NCBI GenBank assembly: GCA_004123355.1
Contig: SCHM01000003.1
Coordinates: 620,001-684,000 of the forward strand
Source: Amphirosellinia nigrospora
Taxonomy: Eukaryota; Ascomycota; Sordariomycetes; Xylariales; Xylariaceae
Direction of reading: 5' to 3'
DNA length: 64,000 nucleotides
A program made the position numbers and the translations under genes. Positions 34,236 through 46,364 of the stretch are shown here, piece after piece. Numbering within the stretch: position 1 is the first letter of the stretch; each line of letters begins with the position of its first letter. The notes below the pieces were generated by a model. The model made no database searches. It was not told where the DNA came from and saw only the letters and a list, made by a program, of their open reading frames with translations.

Positions 34236-35619
34236 TTATTTAGTAGCAGAGTGCTTTCCAAAGTAATTCATCAGTGTATTCGACTGTTTCGCGCCCGAGT
34301 TCGTCTTAGTCTTCTTCGGACTGGTTCCCTCCGGCTTCTTACCGATCTCTAAGATTTCCAAAAACTCCTCAAATTCAGCTTTAGGGACGATGCCACCACT
34401 CGCCTCCTTGTGCCCTCGAGCGAACGACTCCCCGAGCCGCTCACGGAGTGTCGGATTCGGCGCCCTCTCGGCTATGCTCCGCAGCACCTCGATGATGTTC
34501 ACCGGCGGTTCGCGTGTCCTCGCACTCCGGGGCACGCGGCAAGAGAAGTTCACCATTCCAGGTAGGTAGCCCTCGTTAGCCACGAGGATGACTTCCAGCT
34601 TGGATGATTGTAGATGTCCCGCCCACCGCGTCGCTATGACCGGATGCACCTGCGCTGCCGAGCTGATCCGGAATACAGCGATTTTGGCATCACCCGAAAA
34701 CTTTGGGGCCGTGTGCGTACATCTCTCGATCTCCGCGTTTACCTCAGCCCTCGCTGCTAGTAGCATGGGGTTCTTAAGCAGGTCGGCTGGCGTGGTCGCC
34801 GAAGTGAGAGCGGTCCAGGCGCCCGGGACATCATACGTCGAGGTACGCCGAGGTGCATTGATAAGCGAGACAGCGTCGTTTATAGCCTTTTTCGTATATG
34901 TTTTAAAAGTGGCCTTCATGTCAGGAAACGGCGGCTCCCATTTTAGCGCATTTCCTAAATCGCCATGCGTTCCCATAACACAGAGCCAATCGCATGTACT
35001 CATCACTTCGTCATGAAGAGACGAACAAATGTGATACGTGAGCAGGGAACTTGTGGCAACAGGGGGTGAGTTACACGCCGTGACATGCTCCGAACTCTCT
35101 GGGAAATCTCCATCCAATGCCCAGTGGTGGTCTATTACCAATGCCTTATGCGGAGCATCGATAACTGGCGGAGACTTCCTGGACCCTTGATCGAGAATGA
35201 AGATGAATCCCGGCTCATGGGCCGCCATGACGGCACGCTCGCTTTCATCGTGAATATTGCACCCTTTTCGCAGCAGATGTGCTGAGATTAGGTCAGGGTC
35301 TAGACCAAGAAGCACGAGAGTCTTTTGTAAAATGGCCCCGGAAGTCAGGCCGTCGGCATCCTTGTCTGGGACAATCAATGTCTTCTTCCTCGCAGCCACG
35401 CTACGAACCGGTTAGTTGGCACGAGAAAACGAGTCACCCGACTTGCCATTCCCGAATAAAATGCCGGGCTTTCTCAATTTGGTTTTTCGGTGCTGGCCAT
35501 ATGGCCTCGCCGGACTCGTCGCGCACCGAAGGCGTCAAATGGTATTCGGGCACTTGGGCACGCTGTCTCTTTGCTTTGGGCGCCGTCTTTGAAACAGATG
35601 AAGCGCTTCGTTTCATCAT
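34236..35619 (-). CDS. DHH-family phosphoesterase
   Basis: DHH enzymes hydrolyse phosphodiester bonds with two metal ions (RecJ, NrnA and Cdc45 relatives). The visible motifs are LIVPDKDADGLTSGAIL (DxDxDG), FIFILDQGSR, the signature KALVIDHHWAL and CVMGTHGDLG, spread over residues 60 to 210. Exon 1 (35447-35619) starts MMKRSASSVSKTAPKAKRQR, a basic likely nuclear-localisation segment. The 46-bp intron (35401-35446) begins GCAAGT, a GC-AG donor, and restores IREC-VAARKK as in relatives. The C-terminus is Lys-rich and ends NTLMNYFGKHSATK, resembling a PCNA-binding box. No frame damage. Confidence 0.88.
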
Positions 35620-36686
35620 GACCCCAAAACGTGGGGCTAGCTGGTATGTCAGTATTCGACGGAAACACAGTAACGAAAGGTTCTGGTTCGTCGTTTTCGA
35701 GAGGCAAATGTCAAGGAGTCCCACTCGTAGCCCATGACTCTGAAGCACCTTCATGGCATTATATCGCCGACACTGAAATAGCTCAACTGGATCTTATGTC
35801 TTCCAATTCCTATCAGTCTACTGAAAGTCATGTCGCGCAGCTTTGTATGATAACAATGTTGGTGACGTCACAAAGGAGGTTAATTGAAATCTCATTGAAG
35901 TTAGGACAGACGCACGGACCCAGAGATTCAGACTATATCATACTCTCTACTCTACTACGCAAGGCAAACGAACTCTTAACACATGCTGGATCGTGTTCTC
36001 GCAAACCTAGACTAAAATGATATCTGTACTTTTTATCTGATATAGCCCTGTTCACTGCCTTGTACACGTAAACGCATGGCATGGCATATGAAATGGAGAT
36101 AGCTGATTCTCAAGGTCTAGATTCAATTGAGCAGCACTGGTTTCCACGAATTACTGACCATATCACCCCTCTATGGATCACGAATCCGGATGTCATGGTC
36201 ACATCGTGACGCCTAGCGATCTGAACCATGTCCAAGTGCCGGCCGGCTGCTCGCTTTTGGGTCGTATCCAGGTTATGCGCACCAATGGGTCCTGACCCAA
36301 ACGTCCCATTTGCTTCGGAGGTCGTTGTCTTTGGTGGAGTCACGGAACGGTGTTGGCCGCCGTGATGCGGGGAGATCTACCACTACCTGAGGCTAGCTAG
36401 TTAACTACGATGCCGACTCGTGGGAATATCTAGACCGTGGAGGGTGCGCGCCACTCAGCAACAATATAGCCTTGTGCCCGAGGTGTGAGTTAAGTGTGAG
36501 TTAAAATATGGGCAAGGTTCTATGTCAACTCCTGGCGGACTTAAAATCTCCGACGACTCTAAGAGTTCCCGTTCGAAGTTAAGAGTGATACAATTTCCTT
36601 ACGATTCCGATGAACCTTTAGGACGGATCCTATTCATAGTACCATTATTGGTCCTTTGTCTACTGAGTTATTAGACGATCGTAGAG
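35620..36686. other. Intergenic, one weak helical open frame
   Basis: A + frame (about 35790-36020) could encode a helical peptide with VAQLCMITMLVTSQRRLIEI and LLRKANELLTHAGSC, slightly like a helical tail of fungal regulatory proteins, but there is no start, domain or splice support. Otherwise nothing is seen. The GH127 promoter lies at the right end. Confidence 0.3.
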
Positions 36687-38814
36687 ATGTTCCGAACTCA
36701 ACATCGCCCGCAAGGCGTTTTCGGCAGCTTTGTTGCCTGCATAACCCTCATAGGCAGTTTGATCGTTGGATCCTCGCCCGTTAACGCTGTAGCTGTACCT
36801 CCGGTTCGTACAGAGACAGGAGTCTCGGCATACTTCTTCGATCTTGGCCAGGCCCAGTTGACGGACAGCCGTTGGCTTGACAATCAAAACCGAACGCTTA
36901 CCTACATCAAATGGGTCGATCTCGAAAGATTACTCTATGTGTTCCGGTCAAACCACAACTTATCGACGAATGGGGTGTCCTCAAATGGAGGATGGGATGA
37001 TCCGACCTTTCCTTTCCGTTCTCACGTGCAGGGCCATTTTCTCACCGCCTGGGCTCAGTGCTGGGCGACGCTACAAGACACGACATGTCGTGATAGAGCG
37101 ACATACTTTGTAGCCGAGTTAGCCAAAGTTCAAGCCAACAATGGGAATGCTGGATTCGCTGCCGGTTACCTATCGGGCTTCCCAGAATCTGACTTTACGC
37201 TTCTGGAGACCGGGACGCTCACCAACGGCAACGTTCCGTATTACGTGATTCACAAGACTATGGCTGGTCTCCTCGATGTATGGCGCTATATCGGTGACGC
37301 TAACGCGAAGTCTGTCTTGCTTTCGCTAGCTGGATGGGTTAACCAGCGAACAGCAAAACTCAGTACAAGCCAGATGCAGAGTGTCATGAATACGGAATTT
37401 GGCGGCAGTGAGTAATCCCGGTGACATTTTCTCCGTGTTTTCGCAACACAAATCAGACCTAGAATATCGATAACTGAAACCTAGTGCTCTAGTGAACGAC
37501 GTGCTAGCTGAGATTTATTATTGGACTGGCGATAGCCAGTGGTTGACCGTCGCCCAACGTTTTGACCATGCAGCTGTGTTCAATCCTCTAGCCTCTAACC
37601 AAGACCAACTTGACGGCCTCCACGCCAACACTCAAGTTCCTAAGTGGATTGGCGCAACGCGCGAGTATAAACAGACAGGCACCTCACGATATCTTGATAT
37701 CGCTAAAAATGCGTGGGAAATGACCGTTAATCATCACTCTTACGCCATCGGTGGTAACAGCCAAGCCGAGCATTTCCATGCCTCGGATGCGAGTGCGTAA
37801 TTCTCGAAGTTACTCTCTTCTTGTTTTGTTTTTTGACAACTTTCAAAGCACGATGTTTCTTTTTCCTCACATTTCAAGCTCTAAACGGAAATAGCTGACT
37901 CTGAGTGTGTAGTCGCCGGGTACTTAACTAGCGATACTGCTGAGGGTTGCAACACTTATAACATGTTGAAGTTGACTAGAGAGCTCTGGGCAACCAACCC
38001 TTCGGCAAACTACTTTGATTTCTACGAGCGTGCGTTGTTAAATCACTTGCTTGGTCAACAAAACCCGAGTGATAGCCATGGCCATATAACTTATTTCACT
38101 CCTTTGAACGCTGGTGCAACCCGAGGTGTTGGGCCGGCGTGGGGAGGCGGCACTTGGTCGACGGACTACAGCTCATTCTGGTGTTGTCAAGGAACAGGCG
38201 TCGAGACCAATACCAAGCTCATGGACTCCATCTACGGCTACGACTCCTCGTCACTCTACGTAAATCTATTCACCCCGTCCAAGTTGACCTGGTCTCAGCG
38301 TGGTGTAACCGTCACCCAAACCACGTCTTTCCCAGTCAGTGACACAACGACGTTAACGATTGGTGGTTCCGGTACCTGGGATATGAAAATACGCATTCCA
38401 TCTTGGACTACAGGCGCCACTATTTCCGTAAACGGTCAGCAGCAGTCTATCACCACGACACCAGGTTCTTACGCCACTATCTCGCGCACGTGGAATTCGG
38501 GAGATACCGTCACGGTGAAGCTACCTATGGGATTTAGACTGATCGCTGCAAATGATAATACGAATCTCGCCGCCGTGGCATATGGGCCGACGGTATTGTC
38601 CGGTAACTACGGCAGCAGCGCTTTAAGCAGCGCTCCAACTCTGACCTTGGGTTCTCTCAAGCGTAAGAGCAGCTCCAACCTAGATTTCACAGGCACTGCA
38701 AACGGTGCAACGGTAAACCTAAGTCCTTTCTATGATGCTCAGGGTTACAACTACGTGGTATACTGGGCTGTATCCGGCTCACTTCCGACTACTACCGGGT
38801 GTGATGTGCGGTGA
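36687..38814 (+). CDS. Secreted GH127 beta-L-arabinofuranosidase
   Basis: GH127 enzymes release beta-L-arabinofuranose from hydroxyproline-rich glycoproteins and related glycans. A signal peptide (hydrophobic FVACITLIGSLIVG, cut near VNA) leads to WVDLERLLYVFRSNHNL, GHFLTAWAQCWATL, YVIHKTMAGLLDVWRYIGDA and TQVPKWIGATREYKQTG. The zinc/catalytic block is ESEC-type: EGCNTYNMLKLTRELW, then SFWCCQGTGVETNTK with the twin cysteines. The C-terminal half is beta-rich (IRIPSWTTGATISVNGQ). Exons 36687-37407, 37493-37792 and 37895-38814 join cleanly (GG-MNDVL, DA-TDSECV). Intact, about 640 residues. The CBM1 protein and the GH43 enzyme follow it. Confidence 0.92.
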
Positions 38815-39496
38815 CTCTTCTGAGATTGTTTGATTGGGTAGTCACATTCACTATGCAAAAGTAATCATCAAGGCGGAAGATTGTGAATCTAGCTAGATAT
38901 AATTAGAGTCCTATGCCCGTACTATATCTTACTATTCAATCAAACTCAATTTATGAGCCGGCCAGGAATTCGGGTCGTTGAGACGACCCGTTCTTAACTT
39001 ATCTCTTGGCAGGCCTGTCGACCGACTACATCTCCAGCACGCCATTAGCCTAAATGAGAAACCAAAGCCACGGTTCTCAGTGCACTTGCAGGATACGACG
39101 ATAGTTATGTGTTGGTTAAATTTATGTCCCCTTCTGACCATTTGGAAGCTCGGTACCGTGGACTTGAGGGTCTAGACTGTTCAGCCGTAGTATCTCTCGC
39201 CGATATGCGTAGCCGGGGAACGCATATCTAATGCGTTATAGTCTACACATTAATCAACCATCGACACCAGCTATGTCGTGTTCTATTATTAGCTGTGTGG
39301 GAGGAACGTTGCCGATTCGCCTAGACCCTCGATGGGGTCAGCTCGGAGCATAAATCTTGAGTATGATCTCTCTATCTTCATCCTATAGTCCTACCATCCT
39401 CAAGGCCACGAATGCAAACTACAAGAGAACGTAATAAAAGAAACCGTCATCGTCAATTGTCATCATATCACGAGGACGGTGCGGAGCTACTGAACG

Positions 39497-40686
39497 ATGT
39501 CGCTTCATATCTTAGCTATACTGGGACTTCTGGCTTCGGGAATCTCAGCCAACACCCAAGCTGTGACAACACAAAGCCTATACGGGCAATGTAAGTGACT
39601 CGATCCGAGGAGACACCGAAATAACTAAACTATTTCGAACTAGGTGGCGGTATCTCATACACAGGCCCTACCAAGTGTCCAAAGTCCGCAACATGCTATA
39701 GCAGTGCAACGAAGTCAGTAACGTCACGTTCATATACATACACATGTATTAATTCTCACATACTATCGTAGCCCCTGGTATGCGCAGTGTGTGGAGACGC
39801 CATGGGAGGGTAACCCGACTTCTACTGCTGTAACAACGACCACGACATCAAAAAGTACTTCAACTTCAAAATCAACTACGACCTCGAAGACAATAAGTAC
39901 GACTGCGACTACAACAACAGATTCGGTCACCACCATCATCACCACACTACCACCAAGGACAACAAAGACACCCGGTGATAAGACCACGACCGTTACACTT
40001 ACTCCCGACGATCCCTTCACCGATGACCGAGCACGCCAGGGCCTCGGCTCGCCCACAGACCCCACCCAGGGCGCCGATCGCAATGCAACCCCCAAGAGCA
40101 GACGCCAATCCGGGCCCGGGACGACGTTGCAAGCGGGCTGGTACTGGGTCCGGGCGGTAGTGCAGCCGAACTACCACAAGTACCTGCAGACGAAGCCGGC
40201 CAACGCGGCCGGGACGGCGATCCTGGAGAGCTACCGGACAGCGGGGCAGTACAAGGTCGAGGGCGGACAGCTGATCGCCAACACGGGACGGGCGGGGCGC
40301 CGCTGTACCTGCACGTCGAGAAGCCGGCGGATTTCACGCAGCGCACGCTGGCGGCGTGGTTCAACGTCACCGAGAACGAGTTCGGCACCTTCGTCTGGCA
40401 GGGCGATGCGCTCACCTGGAGCACGCCCGAGGTCAAACGGCAGAACCTCGCCGCCTGGCTCGTGTGTGCGAATCAGGCTTTGTTCATAAACACGGGGGCC
40501 TACGCTTACCAGACGCCTGCAGGATGTGCCGACCAGACGGTAAGAGAGTGGTTTTCCTCTTTTCCTCCCTCGGTATTTCTTTATAGAGGGGTTGAAAGGA
40601 GTGACGTTACTTTAATGTTTGCCCAGTGGAGTTTGCTGACGATCTAACAGATCCATTATTACAATGATGCGCACGCGAATGAGTAG
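39497..40686 (+). CDS. Secreted CBM1 protein with Thr-rich linker and unassigned C-terminal domain
   Basis: The start MSLHILAILGLLASGISA is a signal peptide. A fungal cellulose-binding CBM1 follows over residues 22-60 (QSLYGQCGGISYTGPTKCP, then C-x-SAT, then PWYAQC). Next is a long Thr/Ser linker, a dibasic SRRQSG (possible Kex2 site), and a domain of about 150 residues: GWYWVRAVVQPNYHKYLQ, then LHVEKPADFTQRTLAAWFNV, FVWQGDALTWSTPEVKRQ, ALFINTGAYAYQTPAGC, ending IHYYNDAHANE. I do not recognise this domain. Exons are 39497-39590, 39644-39713, 39772-40539 and 40651-40686. One G seems missing from G-run 40294-40297, shifting the domain's second half. Two cysteines in it may pair. Confidence 0.85.
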
Positions 40687-40880
40687 ACGTGCATGCGGAG
40701 AAGATTGGCGGGCTTAGTCAGATAGGTAATGAAGACAACTCCGTTATATTTTGAAACCAAAGTACTCCCTTGACCATAAATCATCACATGTATATACCAT
40801 GCGTTACTATCACATGTTTCCCGAGAGGGAGGCGCTCAAGCGAGCGCCATATGTACAAGATTGCTCCGAGTAAACGGAAC

Positions 40881-42101
40881 TTAGTAACCAACAGATCGTC
40901 CGTTGATAGTAAGAGACGCGCTATATAGCTCGCGAGCACCGTTTCCGTTATTGGCATTGAGGCGTCCATGGAACACCACCGACTTGCCATTGGGATCGAT
41001 GTCGAGCCCACCAGGGCCCCAGATGCCCTTATTATCTACCGAGCGCAGCAGAATACCGCGGTTGGTGTAGGCACCGTTAATGGTGCTCGAGAAAGCGTAC
41101 TCGATGTCATAGTCGTCACTCGAATAGCAGTGGGCACTGTAGAACAGGATATAGTTCCCATCCCCGATCTTGTATAGAGAGGGGCCTCTACAACGCCGTT
41201 GTTGGATGCGCCTTCGTTGTCCAGAATCGTGCTCGGGCCGTCCAGAAGCGTGAGCGCATCCCGCGCCATCCGTTGAATCATGATGGGAGTGGATTTGTAG
41301 GCTCCCGATGGGGCTCCTGATTGGCAGGTGGTGGCGCCACCAAGGTTGTTGCCGTCAACCTTCCATAGGATCCAACGGTTGACGCCGTCGTCGTAGCCGG
41401 AGGGGTCGATAACACCACCGCCAGCGTCATTGCAGATCAAGGGTTGATTTTGGGGTGTGAAAGGTCCAAAGCTGTAGCAAGGTCGCGGCACCAATGCAGT
41501 GCGAACCGCCATTTCTATGGGCGGTATAGTACACTATAGTATTTCGGTTAGAATTCAATTCCGAATAAAATCTTAAGAGCGTAAATATCCTAAGCCATGG
41601 TCTTGCTCCCATAAGCCCCTAGTAACCTTGGAAATAACCGATATAAGTTTGGATAATTACTTACTAACATAAGTCCCCGCGTCCTAGATAGGTATCAGTT
41701 AGTATTCTCCATTTAATGCATAGGTTCAGCGACTTCAGACTTACGTTCTTTTGCACATCAGGCGCCCATATACTATGATCGTTCGGGTCGACCCAAGAGC
41801 CAGGATTGGGTAGCGCATCATTGCCTGTGAGGCTCCACGAGAAAGTGTCGCCAGACGTCGCAACCGGTATGAGCTTGCCATTAGACGAAGTACCATACGC
41901 CTTCCATGAGCCATCTCCCCATATGATGGAGGGGTCTGGGAAGTCAACTCCTAAGAAAGGCCCAGACAGGCTGCGGCCTTTGACGTCGGACATTCCAATC
42001 CTCGTTATATTGGCGAGTCCAAGGGTAGGAAACGCATCATCTTTGGCTGCTGGTAGCCCGGCGGCTACCTGAGCACCTAAGGCGAGTAGAAACTTCTTCA
42101 T
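40881..42101 (-). CDS. Secreted GH43 arabinanase-type glycoside hydrolase
   Basis: The GH43 five-blade propeller hydrolyses arabinan or related furanosides with Asp base and Glu acid. A short signal peptide (MKKFLLALGAQVAAG) precedes FLGVDFPDPSIIWGDGSW (base Asp). Later are SIWAPDVQKN, VMYYTAHRNGGSHCIGAA, GGGVIDPSGYDDGVNRWILW (pKa-modulating Asp), STPIMIQRMARD and GVVEAPSLYKIGDGNY (acid Glu), then WGPGGLDIDPNG. Exons are 41745-42101, a 19-bp exon 41665-41683 and 40881-41533, all with strong junctions. Within exon 3, one C is missing opposite G-run 41181-41184, and another shift lies near 41470. The subfamily is not assigned. The stop is at 40881-40883. Confidence 0.88.
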
Positions 42102-43525
42102 TGTGGGAATTTGCGGTAAGTTGTGAAGTAGCCGATGTCTAGACAGGTACTAGGCATAGCATAAATCGCGGCGACGTCAAGCAACATATAGTCGACGAGG
42201 CCAAGACGATCATCGCCAAAATAGGGTGTAGACCCTCTCGCAAGGCACTATCAACGGACGGCCAAAGTCGCCAACATCACATATCATACAAATACTGGTC
42301 AGGGAGTTGCCAATATCAGCTGACGGAGGCTCGATGGAGATTACGGCCTGAAAAGGGATGGCGACCTACGTAAGGCTTCAAACACTCCCTCCTTTAATCA
42401 GGCAGGGTCCGCTGGAAGGCCACAAAGGGTGTAGTTATGTGCGTGTGAGCTCTCTGGAGCCTATAGAAATCGATATCGTGGCTCTGCTTGAATCCTCTGA
42501 AAACTAGCCAAGGAGCTACTTGACCCGACGTTTCCGCCCAGTCTAGTTACGTAGTATCTGTTCTCGAGGTTGCTGGGTGGCGAAGGTGCAGGATGGCAAT
42601 GATGTGAAAGAACCAATAATCATGCCTCATTCATAAATCTCCTGCCCAAAATGTCAATGCCCGGGGGAATCCCAAATTGGCAGTTTACTCAGGCAGGTCT
42701 ACTAATTCGGCTCGTGGTGTTGTAAAGAGCTTAGTATGAAACGCATGGCATATGGCCAAGTGGCTTGCATGATATAATAACGTCGTCATATACACGAGGG
42801 TAAGGCTGATGCAGGGGTACTGAACCCTAAACTCCCTGGGCAGTTTGACTGGCATGCTAGAGCCGCGTACAAACTGAGTGCTATCGGCTGATAAAAGCCT
42901 TGGTATATTGCATTCAACCATGCTCTTTAAGTACAAAGGATTGATTGGATGTCGAATGCGGTGTAAGGTCGGCAATCGTATCTTGTTCTCTGACAAAGCA
43001 ATGTCACTATTGTTGATCAAATAAGGCCTGGTGTGCGAGCGGTCTTAGATGCGAATGGCTAGAAGCAAATTCCATTCCTGAGGAATATCAGACTAAGTTT
43101 TGACTTATGCGAAGGTCTGCACTATTCTGCAGCACGTGGACTCGTGCGCGTATCACGTTGCTCCGAAGGAATATGATATGGACAATTAGCGCCCATGCGG
43201 GTGAATGCCGCCCAAACGGGAAGCTCACCACCATCCCTCGGCTTTACTTGTTTATACCGAATACCACTGTTCCCCTGTAATACAATAATCCTTGAAAGCG
43301 ATCTCGACATGCTGTTGTTAACAACGCGTGATAGAACGTACAATCTACACTTATACGGGATCCCTATCGATGAAACGTGGATATATCAGCGTTTCGGGAA
43401 TTTCCGCCCCCAAATGCATTGCCTACGTTCGTTGGGAGCAAAGTGGGGGCAGAATCGAAATGTCTCTGAAATGTACGAATTTTTATCTGATCGTGTTTAT
43501 AGTCCGCGCCGTTTCATATCCAAGT
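42102..43525. other. Intergenic, no supportable gene
   Basis: The stretch has the GH43 promoter at the left and the 3' region of Alg9 at the right. A 111-codon minus frame (42685-43020) has no recognisable features. Confidence 0.45.
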
Positions 43526-45518
43526 CTACGCCTTTCGCTGGAGCAAGCAATGCTGCCCCCACCTCCTTCTGTATTTCTCAGGTACCAAATCAGACTCTGG
43601 CATCCAAAGCACTCTCGATAAAAGATGTGTCTTGCTTGCATCTAGGAATCGCTCGCACTTTATAACGTCCCATTTGTCACCATCTGCGATATAGTCTGGT
43701 TCGTGAGGTGGGAGAGGATCCGTATTCTCGGGATATTGTGTGTCCACCAGGAAAGAACACTGTCTAATGTCGACATATTTGGCCAGGTCTTCCTCATTAT
43801 GATCGTTCAATCCGCTAGTCGGCAACCAGGTCCCGCTAAAGAAGCCAAACCCGTGCGAGCTTCTGAAAACTCGCCGGGCAACAGGCCGCGGAACTCCGAC
43901 CGGACAAACTTGGCGTGCATGTTGCGCGGAAGGAAGTATGAACTGGGGAACCGATACCATTCTTTACCGAAGCAAACGTTGTCCCTGCGGCCACCTATGC
44001 CCCGTTCTCCGATAACCCCAGCCCCAAGAGGTTCGTAGATCTTGAGCGGAGCCGAATACGCGGTATAGATACCCATGATGCGCGTAATACCTAGATCTAT
44101 AGAAAGCAATAACACTGAAGTGACAGCTAGCAGCTTGAGTCGCGCTGGTATCATCCCAATTATAGTCTTCGGATCTGAGTTACCAATGGCCGAGAGGATT
44201 ATATGGAGAGCCAGGGCCGCATTCAGAGCGAGAAAGGGGTATGCTGGGTACATGAATCTTTCCTCCTTATGAGGCTGTAAAGTGAAGATCCCAAGCCACA
44301 TGTAGAACGGCGCGAGGAACACAACGGTCCGTAGCCCCAATTGTTGTTTCGTAGCAAAAACCTTCTGTAGTATAAACAGAGGAGCTGATAATAACGCCAG
44401 GATGAACCAGATATTAAAGTTAATGGCGAGGTTGCGAAAGTAGAAGGTCCAAGGTTCTGTCCCATAGAGATTAGGGCCGCCGGTGGAAGAAAATATATTA
44501 TACTTCACGATATTCCAGGGCACAACTTCAAAATTGTGGTAGAAGAAGGCATTGATCGCCGCGTCGCCAAGCTATATTCTGTGAGACGCTGGCAGTATAT
44601 GCACGGACAAATCTACTTACGACGAGTAAAAGCGCTGCAACTACGCCACGAAGCACACGTAGCATAGACTCCCAAAAACGCTCGCGATCGCTCATCAGCG
44701 CAAAGAGAGCCTCCTCGAGCATGAACGGAGCACAGAGGGCGGCAGCGAAGGGCCACCCCAGAATGCCGCCAACTGCAAACCACCAAATGCCCCAGGATGT
44801 CTTCACGCCACCCCTCCAGTTCATGAAAGCAGCAGCGCCTAGGAACGACATGTACATGGCGAAGCTCGAGGGCAGAAAAGAGGCGCTGGCAATAAAATTG
44901 CCGGGGGACGTGACAAGAGCCACGACGAAGAAAAGTCCAACCCTAGAGTTCAGCGTCGGGCTCAAGCTAATGACGCGAAATAGGACGCTCTGGCAAAAAG
45001 CACATAGGAAAGCCAGGGCATAGCGGACGAAGTAGAACTCGGCAACCTAAGAAGAAGATGCAATCAACAACCACACATCACGTAGCAGCACAGCCCGAAA
45101 CAAACATCGAGTTACCTTAGTAGGCCGAGGAAGCAATCGGCGAAAATTGCCTACGACGGCGTGAAGGCCTACGTAAAACCAGCTCGAATGGCATAGTCGG
45201 GAGAATATTCCCAGGTCTGCAGGCCGTAGCCATGAGAGAGGTAGTGTGTGGGTTCCCAGTAATTGAACGTCTCGTCGCAGTCTTGGATGGGCGCAAAGAG
45301 TGCAGCGGTGAAGTTGGCAGCGACGAAGATATAGAAAGCAGTAATTGGTTGGATCGCAAAGGGCGAGGGTGAAGGCGCTCTGTATCGACGATGCGGATTA
45401 GCCGTCTGGACCGGTTAAAACATGTCTTCGGGCGAGGTGGAACATACTTCTTGCTCTTCGCATGGTGCACATCCGTGTGGACAGAGTCCTCTGGCTGTCG
45501 AGCTGTTGTAGGCGGCAT
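43526..45518 (-). CDS. ALG9: ALG9 alpha-1,2-mannosyltransferase (GT22, ER membrane)
   Basis: Alg9 adds alpha-1,2-mannose to the dolichol-linked N-glycan precursor in the ER lumen. The N-terminus MPPTTARQPEDSVHTDVHHA is followed by the GT22 luminal signature DCDETFNYWEPTHYL and YGLQTWEYSPDYAI, then multiple hydrophobic helices (SPGNFIASASFLPSSFAMYM; AVTSVLLLSIDLGITRIMG) and HKEERFMYPAYPFLALNAAL. The soluble C-terminal part includes GKEWYRFPSSYFLP and FSGTWLPTSGLNDHN. Introns at 45047-45115 and 44572-44620 restore PTK-VAEFYF and LLLV-LGDAA. Frame breaks near 45420, 45190 and the A-run 43847-43849 fit single lost bases. Full length. Confidence 0.92.
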
Positions 45519-46364
45519 GGTCGCAGGGAAGACAGCTAACTGACCTAGAGCGGCAGGCCGTACACAATGTTTTGGTGTTCCCCGAGTGTGAAGTGTGATG
45601 GGCGCATGAGGATCGGGAAGAAACGACGCAGCAAGCGACAAGACAAGAAGCTATCGTGCTCAGCCAAAATTATGAATTATGGAGGGGCGAGGGTAAAATG
45701 ACGTTGCTCAGCTCAGCTTAGCTACTTAGCGCGAGCTACACTAGGTAGAAACAGCTTGCTGCATGTGCATCGATTATTGGTTCTTGGTACAGCAACGTCC
45801 ACATTTTGGTTGGGCTAGGTGTTGTGGAAGTTACTCACCTCACTACCTTCTGGAACAGCGGAAAATTGTGAGGGTTCTGTATCACACACAGTACTTGCCT
45901 TCGAAATTGAAATGACAATGATCATTCTGCTAGTATACATGTAAAAAGCCTAGATGTTTTGCGATACCTGGTTGGTAAATACATACATAGGTAATGTACC
46001 CCTGAGTCTAAGGTAAGTAGTTAGTTCTATCGATAAGCTAGTTTAATGGGGCCTGTATTTTCTCCATTTTAATTTTCTTGGTGATTGCCGCTATCAGCTT
46101 CTTTTCGTCGTGAAAGTTCATGCCTATAAGCAGCAGGTCATCTTTTCCCATGCCAGATAGTAGGCCACTGTCAATCCCTTAAATTTTAGTTTCTCCGCAT
46201 ACGAGGTTGATATTCAAAATCCTTAATTTACCGTATCTGCCGCAGTCCCGAAGGCGGTGGTGAGCTTGCAGCTCCACAAGCAACACCAGATCTACAGGCA
46301 TACATCCTAACAATCCTTTGACTGAGCGCCATTGCAGCGCTTGTTGTCCATTGCATTCGCCGCG
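45519..46364. other. Divergent intergenic region, no gene seen
   Basis: This is the shared promoter region of Alg9 (-) and Naf1 (+). An ACTAGGTAG motif lies near 45741. No coding features are seen. Confidence 0.45.

Noticed and set aside
36687-42101. A secondary-metabolite cluster at the sugar-enzyme locus
   Set aside because: No polyketide synthase, peptide synthetase, terpene synthase or P450 is present; the genes are secreted carbohydrate enzymes.
42685-43020. 111-codon minus frame between GH43 and Alg9
   Set aside because: No recognisable motif and no neighbour support.
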